Assembly: GCA_045613985.1 (NCBI GenBank)
Contig: JAZLCA010000072.1
Span: 4,667 to 68,666 of the forward strand
Direction: 5' to 3'
Source: SIG644 sp045613985
GTDB lineage: Bacteria; Bacillota; Clostridia; Oscillospirales; CAG-272
Length of the DNA stretch: 64,000 bases
Shown: positions 23,454 through 31,153 of the stretch, in pieces
Position numbering within the stretch: position 1 is the stretch's first letter
How the letters are laid out: every line of letters begins with the position of its first letter
Notes under the pieces: model-generated
Databases searched by the model: none
What the model saw: only the letters and a program-made list of their open reading frames with translations
Told to the model about the DNA's origin: nothing
Position numbers and translations under genes: made by a program

Positions 23454-25733
23454 ATGGTACTCATCATCGCCGAAAAACCGAGTCTTGCCCGCAACATTGC
23501 CGCCGGCATTGAGCACGCCGTGGCACAATCCGGACAGAACAGCAAAATGTCCCGCCGCGACGGCTACCTGGAGGGTTGTGGCTATTTGGTCTCTTGGGCC
23601 TTCGGACATTTGTTTTCCCTGTGCGACATTGAAAGCTATCTACCCGCCGAAAAGCGAGCCGACCGCTGGACGATGGATAATCTTCCCTGTTTCCCGGAGC
23701 AATTCCGTTTTGAACTACGCCGTGAGGGAAAAGGCGGCAAGGTCGATGCAGGCGTGCAAAAGCAGTTTGCTATTTTGCAGTCGCTGTGCAATCGCCCCGA
23801 CGTCACCGCCATTGCCAACGCAGGAGACGCTGACCGCGAGGGAGAGATCATCGTTCGTCTTTGCATACAGCACGCCCTGCGTCCCGAAAACAAGCAAAAC
23901 CGCCGTCTCGTCCGTCTGTGGTTGCCCGATCAAACGCCCCAGACCGTTGCCCGCGCCTTGAGCGAAATGAAGGACGAGAGCGAATACGATAATCTCGCCA
24001 ACGAGGGCTTTGCCCGCACCTATATCGACTGGCTGTACGGTGTCAATCTGACTCGCTATGCCACTCTTCGTATGGGAACGCTATTGCGTGTCGGGCGCGT
24101 GATCATTCCCATCGTTCGCGCCATTTACGAGCGCGACATGGCCATCAAAAATTTTGTTCCGGGCAAATATTTCGCCGTGGTCAGCAAAGAAAAAACCAAC
24201 GGCGAGGAGATCGAGTTGACCTCCAAGCATAAATTTGAAGGAGACAACCCAGTAGCTCAACGTGCTGCCGCCCAACAGCTGTGCGATACGTATAACGCTT
24301 TGCCCGCCGTTGTCACCGGAGTCAAAAACAAAAAAGACAAGCTCCCTGCGGGAAAACTGTATTCCCTTTCCAAACTGCAAAACGTGCTGGGTAAGAAATA
24401 CAAAATGTCCATGGCAGATTCGCTTGAAATCGTCCAAAAGCTGTACGAGCAGGGCTATCTGACCTATCCTCGTACCAACTCGGAATATCTGGCAACCGCA
24501 GAAAAGGATAAGATCAAACAGATCCTTTCGGGCGTTGCAAAATTGGGATATCCCGTCCACTTTAAGGACTCTAAATCAATCTTTGACGACAGCAAGATCG
24601 AATCCCATTCCGCGCTGACACCCACTTACAAAATCCCCAACAAGAGTCAGCTGTCCGAGCGCGAGATGCAGGTGTATTCTACTGTTTTCCGCCGTTTCGT
24701 TGCCGTCTTTTGCGCCGAAGATTGCGTTGTCAGCCGTACCGAGATCACCATTTCGGTAGGAGACCTTGAAACGTTCACCCTCAAGGGCATGGTCATGCTG
24801 GAAAAGGGGTGGACCAAATACGACGATTACTCCCAAAAGGATAAAATTCTGCCTGCGCTGAAAAAAGGTGACGTCGTCGTCACTCATTTCAAGCCCGTGG
24901 AAAAGGAGACCTCCCCGCCCCGCCACTACACCATTGAAACGCTCAACAATTACCTGAAAAATCCCTTCAAGGAGGAACGAGCCGCCGGTGCGGATCTTTC
25001 TGCTCTGGCCGATCATATCGGCGAAGATGACGCGGAAGAATACCGCGCCATGCTGGAGGGTATTGAGTTGGGTACCGAAGCGACGCGAACGGGTATCATC
25101 GACAACGCCCGTAACAGCAACTACATTGCCCTGAAAAAGGACGTATATACCATCCAGCCCGACGGCATTTTTCTCATTGAGTCGCTCGATCGCCTGCATA
25201 TCAGCATGGACAAATATAAAACGAGTGATATGGGCCGCGCCCTCAAACGGGTCTTCCACGGTGAAATGCAGGTGGATGATAGCATCGCCATTGCGAAAAA
25301 AGAAATCGCGCAGGTGTTCGAGCAAAGCACCCAGGGACAAAACGATATCGGCTTTTTTGGCGACGTGATCGGACGCTGTCCTCTATGCGGCAATGACGTT
25401 CGCCGTTTCCGCAATTTTTACGGTTGCACCGGCTACAAAGAAAAAGGCTGTAAATTCAGTGTCAATCTGATCATCTGCTCCCATCCCATCACTACACTTC
25501 ACGTCCGTGCCCTTTTGACCGACGGCAAAACGCCTGTAATCTCCGGCTTCAAATCCCCACGCACGGGAAAAAGCTTTGATGCAGCTTTGAAACTGCAAGA
25601 CGGTCGGGCGGTGTTTGATTTTGAACGGCCTCGCAATACAAAAACGTCTCCCTCTGCTTTGCCTGAGGGTTCCTTCCGCCGTCAGCCTCCCCCCGAAGAA
25701 AATCCCTTCCCGCCCGCCTTCTATGAGGGCTGA
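23454..25733 (+). CDS. topB: DNA topoisomerase III (type IA)
   Basis: 759 residues. The toprim domain begins 'LIIAEKPSLARNIA' and has the acidic motif 'AGDADREGE' at about 122-130; the active-site Tyr lies in 'LTYPRTNSEYL' at about 338. The C-terminal part has a zinc-ribbon-like 'CPLCGNDVRRFRNFYGC' (about 642-658) and ends in a low-complexity Pro-rich tail. It passes single strands to resolve catenanes and recombination intermediates. Such topB genes occur both on chromosomes and on conjugative elements; no other conjugation gene is nearby. Own promoter; AAAGGAGAG before the ATG. Confidence 0.93.
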   Translation: MVLIIAEKPSLARNIAAGIEHAVAQSGQNSKMSRRDGYLEGCGYLVSWAFGHLFSLCDIESYLPAEKRADRWTMDNLPCFPEQFRFELRREGKGGKVDAGVQKQFAILQSLCNRPDVTAIANAGDADREGEIIVRLCIQHALRPENKQNRRLVRLWLPDQTPQTVARALSEMKDESEYDNLANEGFARTYIDWLYGVNLTRYATLRMGTLLRVGRVIIPIVRAIYERDMAIKNFVPGKYFAVVSKEKTNGEEIELTSKHKFEGDNPVAQRAAAQQLCDTYNALPAVVTGVKNKKDKLPAGKLYSLSKLQNVLGKKYKMSMADSLEIVQKLYEQGYLTYPRTNSEYLATAEKDKIKQILSGVAKLGYPVHFKDSKSIFDDSKIESHSALTPTYKIPNKSQLSEREMQVYSTVFRRFVAVFCAEDCVVSRTEITISVGDLETFTLKGMVMLEKGWTKYDDYSQKDKILPALKKGDVVVTHFKPVEKETSPPRHYTIETLNNYLKNPFKEERAAGADLSALADHIGEDDAEEYRAMLEGIELGTEATRTGIIDNARNSNYIALKKDVYTIQPDGIFLIESLDRLHISMDKYKTSDMGRALKRVFHGEMQVDDSIAIAKKEIAQVFEQSTQGQNDIGFFGDVIGRCPLCGNDVRRFRNFYGCTGYKEKGCKFSVNLIICSHPITTLHVRALLTDGKTPVISGFKSPRTGKSFDAALKLQDGRAVFDFERPRNTKTSPSALPEGSFRRQPPPEENPFPPAFYEG

Positions 25734-25737
25734 CAAA

Positions 25738-25777
25738 CAAAAACTCCGCCGGTACCAATGGTACAAGCGGAGTTTTT
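25738..25777. terminator. Bidirectional terminator, topB / Mbeg1-like gene
   Basis: Stem AAACTCCGC / GCGGAGTTT extended by an inner GGTACC/GGTAC pairing, A-run before and T-run after, between convergent genes. Confidence 0.85.
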
Positions 25778-25780
25778 CAT

Positions 25781-27208
25781 TTATTTTCCGTTTTTCCGTT
25801 CATGCGGATACTGCGACGGACGAATATTTCGCGGATCTATTTTAGACCGTTTTACTTTTACTGTCACTTTGACGGTGGGACACTTGCCCTTGATCTTCAC
25901 GGCTGCCGCTTTGACCGAACGACGAATGGTGCGGTGACAGCGAGCCATCACTGCCTTTGCCTCCGTCTTCGCCAAAGTTGGCGTACCTGCCGTTGGCTTT
26001 TTCTCCGCCTTGGTCTCAATCAAAGGACGGGAAGGTTTTTGTGCGGGAGGTTCCGTCGGCTTTTCCTCCTGCTTAGCAGCATTGGCCTCGGGCGTTTTTT
26101 TCAATTTGGCAGGTAGCACGCTGTCAATCCAAACACGGCCTGCCTCTCCCGTCAGCTGGCGCAAACCCGCCAAGAGTGTTTTGCGGGATTCGGAAAGTTC
26201 GCTGTCCGTCATCAAACGCCACAGCCAGTTACGGTCGCGGGTCAGATCGGTCAACGTTTTTGCATTGGTTGCAGTCAGCACCGAATACAACGAATCTACC
26301 AGCTTTTCCTGCTGTGTCTCGTCCATCTCGGCCACCCACTGCTTGATGGCTCGTTCGGTACGCTCGCTGTCTGCCGTCAATTTTGGGGCGCTGACAAAAG
26401 TCGTTCCCACGACTTCCCAAGAAAATCCGTCGTGTTGCCACAATCCGGAGGCACTGCTCTGCACCACACGAAAATCATCGTTATGCTCCAGCAGGCGGCC
26501 TACCACGGAAGACTGCGGAATGATGCTGACGATGCGATCCTGCATCCCTTGGTAAGCCTCAGATTCGATCACCCCGCGGCGATATCCCGGACCGTCATTG
26601 CTATATACCCGGGCAATGCGCGGCTTGTACTGCTCTTCGCAATGGATCGAAGCATAGACGGACAAATTTCCCCCTTTGCTGTGGCCTCCCACCGTAATGG
26701 TTTCGTGCGGCATATGGGCAGCCACGCGATTCAAATATTCCACTGCATCCAGCTGAGCCGGGATGGCGTGCATAAAGCTCATGTTGAAATTTTCCTTCCA
26801 GCCGACAAGCGTATCGTCCGTGCCGCGATAAGCGACGTATAACTCTTTGCCATCAATATCAAAGGTCAAAGCAGCAAACTGCTTTTGCATTTCCTCCTCG
26901 GTGCGATCGACGTAGCCACGCAAAACAACGTTGCCAAACCGGCTAGTCTCTGCCATTTTCTTCATGAGGACGGGAATGTCTGCAGGGACGATCAACCCCA
27001 TGGATGTTTGTTCATCTTCGTGCATCCGACAGTACAGCTGACAAGCCAACGAAAGCGGAACACCCTGCTCTTCAATATCCGCAGGAACAATGTCTGTAAA
27101 ATTGATAAAGCACAACTCGGAAAAGATCAAATTGTCGACTTCGTTAAGAGGAGAGACGGAAAACGGAACATCTCCCCGCCAATCCAAATAGTCCAGAATA
27201 TTGGCCAT
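25781..27208 (-). CDS. Mbeg1-like (DUF2974) alpha/beta-hydrolase
   Basis: 475 residues. Residues 1-150 match the Mbeg1-like/DUF2974 start ('MANILDYLDWRGDVPFSVSPLNEVDNLIFSEL'), with 'YVAYRGTDDTLVGWKENFNM' as in class-3 lipases and the nucleophile elbow 'VGGHSKGGNLS' (Ser177). A helical middle is followed by a low-complexity Lys/Pro/Ala tail (about 370-475), perhaps for attachment to nucleic acid or cell wall. No signal peptide. Biological substrate unknown; an esterase or lipase activity is inferred from the fold. AAAGG lies before the ATG; the gene starts 12 bp after the heparinase-like gene and belongs to its operon. Confidence 0.85.
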   Translation of the reverse strand: MANILDYLDWRGDVPFSVSPLNEVDNLIFSELCFINFTDIVPADIEEQGVPLSLACQLYCRMHEDEQTSMGLIVPADIPVLMKKMAETSRFGNVVLRGYVDRTEEEMQKQFAALTFDIDGKELYVAYRGTDDTLVGWKENFNMSFMHAIPAQLDAVEYLNRVAAHMPHETITVGGHSKGGNLSVYASIHCEEQYKPRIARVYSNDGPGYRRGVIESEAYQGMQDRIVSIIPQSSVVGRLLEHNDDFRVVQSSASGLWQHDGFSWEVVGTTFVSAPKLTADSERTERAIKQWVAEMDETQQEKLVDSLYSVLTATNAKTLTDLTRDRNWLWRLMTDSELSESRKTLLAGLRQLTGEAGRVWIDSVLPAKLKKTPEANAAKQEEKPTEPPAQKPSRPLIETKAEKKPTAGTPTLAKTEAKAVMARCHRTIRRSVKAAAVKIKGKCPTVKVTVKVKRSKIDPRNIRPSQYPHERKNGK

Positions 27209-27220
27209 AATTTATACCTT

Positions 27221-29308
27221 TCACTGCAAATAAACGGTGGTTTTCGCAAAAGAAGCGTAGCGCACCTCGCCCTCCCGGCGCAGATAACTTCCGGCAACCA
27301 TAAAAATGCTCTGCCGCTCCGCCTTTTGCTCTGTCATGAGCAGATAAGCATCGCTATCCCATCCGCCGAGCGTGTTGTTGGAGTTGATATGCATCCGACG
27401 ACCGTCCGCACGCAAATTGTACCACACTTCGCGAACGGTTTCACCATCATTTAAGCGTACGCCAATGCACTCCCGTCCCGCTAAAGGCTCCACGACAAGT
27501 CCATCCGCCGCTTCGTTCACTGCGATCACGTGCAGCATGGCCTGCGCTCTTTGCGCCTGAGCGGTAGACAAGGATAAATATTCCTGCTCTCTTTGCCCCT
27601 GCCCTGTGACCGTTCCGTAGTTGCCCGTCAGATAGCCGGTGCAGGAGCTTGCCTGCACGTCGCTTGGATAAACCGTATACAAATGCGCACGGCTCACATC
27701 GTTGGCAATCAAGTGGGAGCCATCCTCAAGCGTTGTTCTCTGCCCATTGTAATGCAACAAAAATTGCATCGTACGGTCCTCGTGAGACAGCACGTCATCC
27801 ACGATGACGAGAATTCTATCATCCAACCACAAAAAATTACGGTACATTCGGCTGCACAGGTGAGCTAACGGCCCCGTTGCATCGGCTTGCACGTAAAACA
27901 AACCTTGCCTTTCAAACGAATCGGTGATTCCGCCCGAGAATTTATTGCCGCGGATCTGCTCCTCGTAGCGTTGTCCCATGCCGTCCAACAAAAGCACGTT
28001 GTGCGAAATATCATTGCAAAAATAACTACGGTACAGGCGGTCGCCGTAGGGACAGCTGCCGCTGTCGATCAAAAGCGGTGCGCCTCGGTCGTACAGAACA
28101 AAGCTACCCGCATCCGCATGGGCGTGATTCCATGTGTATCCGCTTTTCACCGCCAGCAAGGTGGCATTGCTTTGCCAGGAGGAGCGTGTAATCGCGTACC
28201 CCGTCTTGGGATAGACCACTGTTTTGGCAAGCTGATTCCATGCCTCAGAATTGGGAGATCGCGTCGCCTCCTGTAAGGACAATAAATCCTCCTCCGAGGA
28301 AACGGTCGCCGCATATGCCGCCAACACCGGAGAATCGTATCCCGTGAGCCTGAGCCAGCGCACCATCGGCATAATATTTGCCGTGTATGCGCTGTCACCG
28401 TAATTCAAAAATCCGATCTCACTCTTGCCTTGTTTCTCATAAGGGTAAGCAAAACTCAAAATGGCTTCCCCCAGATGCGCGGGCAAAGCAGCGCGAAGAC
28501 GTTCACGGCGGCCAAGATAACGCTCGGCGTGCCACAAATAACGAAGCAATTCCCCTGTACCGTAGCAGAAATATCCGACGCTTTCATAGAAAAGACTATA
28601 TTCATCGTAATTGGGAACCTTGTTGAACAAGGTACAGCCGGGATAGTTCAAAAATCCAATCAGCGCCTCTTCGATTTGGCAGATCAAATAAGCGAATTTG
28701 TCCTGTTCCAGATAATCGGACACCGGCAACATAGCCGCACCGGCCAAACCAATACACACCGACCACCAGTTGTGTCCCATCGAATCCAATGCATGAATAC
28801 GGGTTTCGGGCAGTATCCAGTCCTCCAACAAGGGCATCACGCCTTTATCCAGAATAGCGCGGGCGATTGTATCGCGTTCGGTCGGAGTGAGCATATCATA
28901 GATCAAGTCATAGCCCGTAGCCAGCTCCATGGCGATGCGGGTCGTGCTCAAATCGGAGCGCCACGGCACGTCTCGATCCTTGTTTTGAGGTCCGGTCCAT
29001 ACCTCAAACGCCGCCACGTGGAGCATGGCATCCCGCAATCTTTCCCCCGCTTCCTTGTCGTCCTCCAAAACGTACAATGCACCAAGAAGTGTGACCAGGC
29101 GGTGCAACTGCGCGCCAATATCGTAATAGTTTCCATGCTGAGAATATACGCTGTTGGCGTATTCCTCGGTCAGAAATTCCTCGGCAAGGCAGGCCGGTCT
29201 GCGTCCTTTCAGCGTGGCATAACGTGCCGAACGCTCCTTATCATGTACCAAACAATCGCGAAGATGCGCGATTTGTTGTTTGCTGATCAAAAAATTCGGA
29301 TGATTCAT
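27221..29308 (-). CDS. Heparinase II/III family protein
   Basis: 695 residues. An N-terminal all-helical toroid (about 1-370, including 'DSMGHNWWSVCIGLAGAAML' and 'CYGTGELLRYLWHAERYLG') is followed by the heparinase II/III-like beta-sandwich (about 385-600) whose start 'GYTWNHAHADAGSFVLYDRG' has the conserved His pair and 'LLIDSGSCPYGD'. The family are polysaccharide lyases acting on uronic-acid polymers such as heparin, heparan or alginate. No signal peptide, so it would act on imported oligosaccharide. AAGGAGG lies 5 nt before the ATG. No sulfatase or sugar transporter is adjacent. Confidence 0.85.
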   Translation of the reverse strand: MNHPNFLISKQQIAHLRDCLVHDKERSARYATLKGRRPACLAEEFLTEEYANSVYSQHGNYYDIGAQLHRLVTLLGALYVLEDDKEAGERLRDAMLHVAAFEVWTGPQNKDRDVPWRSDLSTTRIAMELATGYDLIYDMLTPTERDTIARAILDKGVMPLLEDWILPETRIHALDSMGHNWWSVCIGLAGAAMLPVSDYLEQDKFAYLICQIEEALIGFLNYPGCTLFNKVPNYDEYSLFYESVGYFCYGTGELLRYLWHAERYLGRRERLRAALPAHLGEAILSFAYPYEKQGKSEIGFLNYGDSAYTANIMPMVRWLRLTGYDSPVLAAYAATVSSEEDLLSLQEATRSPNSEAWNQLAKTVVYPKTGYAITRSSWQSNATLLAVKSGYTWNHAHADAGSFVLYDRGAPLLIDSGSCPYGDRLYRSYFCNDISHNVLLLDGMGQRYEEQIRGNKFSGGITDSFERQGLFYVQADATGPLAHLCSRMYRNFLWLDDRILVIVDDVLSHEDRTMQFLLHYNGQRTTLEDGSHLIANDVSRAHLYTVYPSDVQASSCTGYLTGNYGTVTGQGQREQEYLSLSTAQAQRAQAMLHVIAVNEAADGLVVEPLAGRECIGVRLNDGETVREVWYNLRADGRRMHINSNNTLGGWDSDAYLLMTEQKAERQSIFMVAGSYLRREGEVRYASFAKTTVYLQ

Positions 29309-29347
29309 ATTGTCCTCCTTATTATCAAATCGGCAGTATGTGATATT

Positions 29348-29376
29348 AGTATATCACGGCAGGACTCATTTTTCAA
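29348..29376 (-). promoter_or_regulatory. Promoter of heparinase-like operon
   Basis: Minus strand TTGAAA, 17 bp, TATACT. Confidence 0.75.
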
Positions 29377-29488
29377 GTTTTGTCATGAATTTTATCAAAT
29401 CTTAATTTTAACACGCCAGAATATTGATTTGACCAATTTATCGTCACATTTCACAAATATTTTGGCAAAAAAAATTTATAATTTTGAG

Positions 29489-29517
29489 TTGAAAAATGGA
29501 AGAAATAGTGATATAAT
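29489..29517 (+). promoter_or_regulatory. Promoter of purC
   Basis: TTGAAA, 17 bp, TATAAT with an extended TG. Confidence 0.8.
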
Positions 29518-29529
29518 ATACCTTGTTAG

Positions 29530-29586
29530 GATATCGGCGCCTGTCGGTGCATCCGACACGATAAAAAAATCGGGATATCAAAGGAG
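29530..29586 (+). promoter_or_regulatory. Folded 5' leader of purC, possible structured regulatory RNA
   Basis: Between promoter and start codon, GATATC (29530-29535) can pair with GATATC (29574-29579), enclosing two hairpins: TGTCGG/CCGACA (29542-29558) and CGAT/ATCG with an A-rich loop (29559-29572). The closing stem touches the ribosome binding site AAAGGAG at 29580-29586. This looks like a compact three-way junction. I do not match it to a known riboswitch. Confidence 0.4.
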
Positions 29587-29593
29587 AATTGAT

Positions 29594-30292
29594 ATGGAAA
29601 AGATTTACCAGGGAAAAACCAAACACGTTTACAGCCTTGAAAACGGCAACGTGTTGCTCAAGTTCAAGGACGATTGCACCGGCAAGGACGGCGTGTTCGA
29701 TCCCGGTGAAAACAGTGTCGGTCTGACCATCGAAGGCATCGGCAAAGCAAATCTGCAGACCTCCGTGTACTACTTCGAGCTGTGCAAGAAGGCCGGCATC
29801 AAGACCCACTACGTCAGCGCAGACATTGAAAATGCAACCATGGAAGTACTGGATGCCGAGTGTCTGGGTAAGGCACAGGGCGGCGGTGGTTTGGAAGTCA
29901 TCTGCCGTTTGGTTGCCACGGGTAGCTTTATCCGCAGATACGGTGAGTACATCAAGGACGGTACCGTCATCGAGGGCGGCTATGTCGAGTGCACCTTTAA
30001 GAACGACGCCAAGGGCGACCCGCTGGTTACCGGCGAAGGCTTGGCCGTGCTGGGCGTTATGACTCCCGCCATGTTTGAGGACATGAAGGCTCAGACGCTC
30101 AAGATCACCAAGATCGTTGCTGACGACCTCAAGACCATCGGTCTTGATCTGTGGGATATCAAGTTTGAGTTCGGCTACCACAACGGCGAGGTCGTTCTCA
30201 TCGACGAGATCGCATCGGGCAATATGCGCGTCTACAAGGACGGCACCATCGTTCCCCCCGTTGAACTGACCAAGCTCATTCTCAACAGATAA
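29594..30292 (+). CDS. purC: SAICAR synthetase (phosphoribosylaminoimidazole-succinocarboxamide synthase)
   Basis: 232 residues, usual length. 'KIYQGKTKHVYSLENGNVLLKFKDDCT' is the N-terminal ATP-site signature and 'LWDIKFEFGYHNGEVVLIDEIASGNMRVY' the C-terminal one (normally 'LVDFKLEFG ... LADEISPDT'). 'VICRLVATGSFIRRYG' is the conserved middle block. It joins aspartate to CAIR in purine synthesis. ATG at 29594 has AAGGAG 7 nt upstream; the frame is open far upstream but only as a shadow of the opposite gene. No other pur gene is adjacent, so it is a lone unit. Confidence 0.95.
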   Translation: MEKIYQGKTKHVYSLENGNVLLKFKDDCTGKDGVFDPGENSVGLTIEGIGKANLQTSVYYFELCKKAGIKTHYVSADIENATMEVLDAECLGKAQGGGGLEVICRLVATGSFIRRYGEYIKDGTVIEGGYVECTFKNDAKGDPLVTGEGLAVLGVMTPAMFEDMKAQTLKITKIVADDLKTIGLDLWDIKFEFGYHNGEVVLIDEIASGNMRVYKDGTIVPPVELTKLILNR

Positions 30293-30299
30293 AAATATC

Positions 30300-30330
30300 G
30301 TGGCCGCACCATGCGTGCGGCCACTTTTTT
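30300..30330 (+). terminator. Terminator after purC
   Basis: 10-bp stem GTGGCCGCAC / GTGCGGCCAC followed by six T. Confidence 0.92.
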
Positions 30331-30398
30331 ACGGATTTTCTTAATTTTCGCCTGCTTTTGTGATATCATAAGAGCAGTCCCCCAAAAAGGAGCTTCAC

Positions 30399-30794
30399 AT
30401 GAAGATAAAATCTTTTCTGCATGCCTTGCTTTGCTCGGCGTTACTTCCCTGCCTGTTGCTTTGCGGCTGCAGACAGTCCCCCATCTCTTACGTCTGCATT
30501 ACGGCGCAGCAGGCCAAAGAGCTGATGGACAGCCAACCCGATTGCATCATTCTCGACGTTCGAACCCAGCAGGAATACGATCTGGGACATATCCCCGGGG
30601 CCCTTCTTATTCCCAACGAGGTAATTTCAGAAGAAGCGGAAAAAATACTGAAAGAAAAAGACCAACTCATACTGGTCTATTGCCGCAGCGGCCGACGCAG
30701 TAAAGAAGCCGCCCAAAAGCTGTGCGATCTGGGCTACACCAACGTCAAGGAGTTCGGCGGCATCATCGATTGGCCCTATCAAATGACACGCTAA
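30399..30794 (+). CDS. Rhodanese-domain lipoprotein
   Basis: 131 residues. A signal peptide ends in the lipobox 'LLCGC' (Cys24), so the protein is tethered outside the membrane. The rest is a single rhodanese domain: 'IILDVRTQQEYDLGHIPGALLIP' and the active loop 'LVYCRSGRRSKEAA' with the catalytic Cys near residue 92. Extracytoplasmic sulfur transfer or redox handling is inferred; the partner is unknown. AAGGAG lies 6 nt before the ATG, and a TGTGATATCAT -10-like sequence is at about 30360. Confidence 0.88.
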   Translation: MKIKSFLHALLCSALLPCLLLCGCRQSPISYVCITAQQAKELMDSQPDCIILDVRTQQEYDLGHIPGALLIPNEVISEEAEKILKEKDQLILVYCRSGRRSKEAAQKLCDLGYTNVKEFGGIIDWPYQMTR

Positions 30795-30856
30795 CCGCTC
30801 CTCGGGAGCCTGGACGAGTAAAACAAAAAAATTCCAAAGAAAAACGAAAAAACATC

Positions 30857-30885
30857 TTGCAATTTTCCCGCACCTGTGATATAAT
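30857..30885 (+). promoter_or_regulatory. Promoter of tRNA-Ser
   Basis: TTGCAA, 17 bp, TATAAT with extended TG; 28 bp before the tRNA. Confidence 0.8.
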
Positions 30886-30912
30886 ACCCAAGGTGCGAAG
30901 ATTGCACTGCTT

Positions 30913-31001
30913 GGAGAGATATCGAAGTGGTCATAACGGGGCTGACTCGAAATCAGTTTGCGAGCAATCGCACGGGGGTTCGAATCCCCCTCTCTCCGCC
31001 A
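30913..31001 (+). tRNA. tRNA-Ser, anticodon CGA
   Basis: 89 nt class II tRNA. Acceptor stem GGAGAGA (30913-30919) pairs with TCTCTCC (30991-30997), discriminator G, encoded CCA. Anticodon stem CTGA/TCAG encloses the loop CTCGAAA, giving anticodon CGA for the UCG codon. A long variable arm (TTTGCGAGCAATCGCAC) and a T arm GGGGGTTCGAATCCCCC complete the serine type. Confidence 0.97.
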
Positions 31002-31002
31002 T

Positions 31003-31033
31003 AGCCTTGAGTTTATTCTCAAGGCTTTTTCTT
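31003..31033 (+). terminator. Terminator after tRNA-Ser
   Basis: 9-bp stem AGCCTTGAG / CTCAAGGCT followed by TTTTCTTTT. Confidence 0.92.
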
Positions 31034-31049
31034 TTACCCTTCTCCTCGC

Positions 31050-31078
31050 TTGACAAGCTCAGACGCTTATGGTAGAAT
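31050..31078 (+). promoter_or_regulatory. Promoter of the YD-repeat lipoprotein gene
   Basis: TTGACA, 17 bp, TAGAAT. Confidence 0.75.
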
Positions 31079-31153
31079 AAAATCGGAGGTTACTCAAACC
31101 GGACACTTTTCCGTTAAATCTCAACTTTATTTTATACTACGGGAGGAATGAAC

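Noticed and set aside
23454..25733. topB as part of an integrated conjugative element
   Set aside because: No relaxase, coupling protein, type IV secretion gene, integrase or repeat boundary nearby; neighbours are chromosomal housekeeping or metabolic genes.
28430..29593. Possible 388-residue N-terminal extension of purC
   Set aside because: It is antisense to the heparinase-like gene and crosses the purC promoter and ribosome binding site; SAICAR synthetase has its normal length from 29594.
30913..31001. tRNA-Ser as an integration site for a mobile element
   Set aside because: No integrase and no second copy of the tRNA 3' end was seen downstream in the window.
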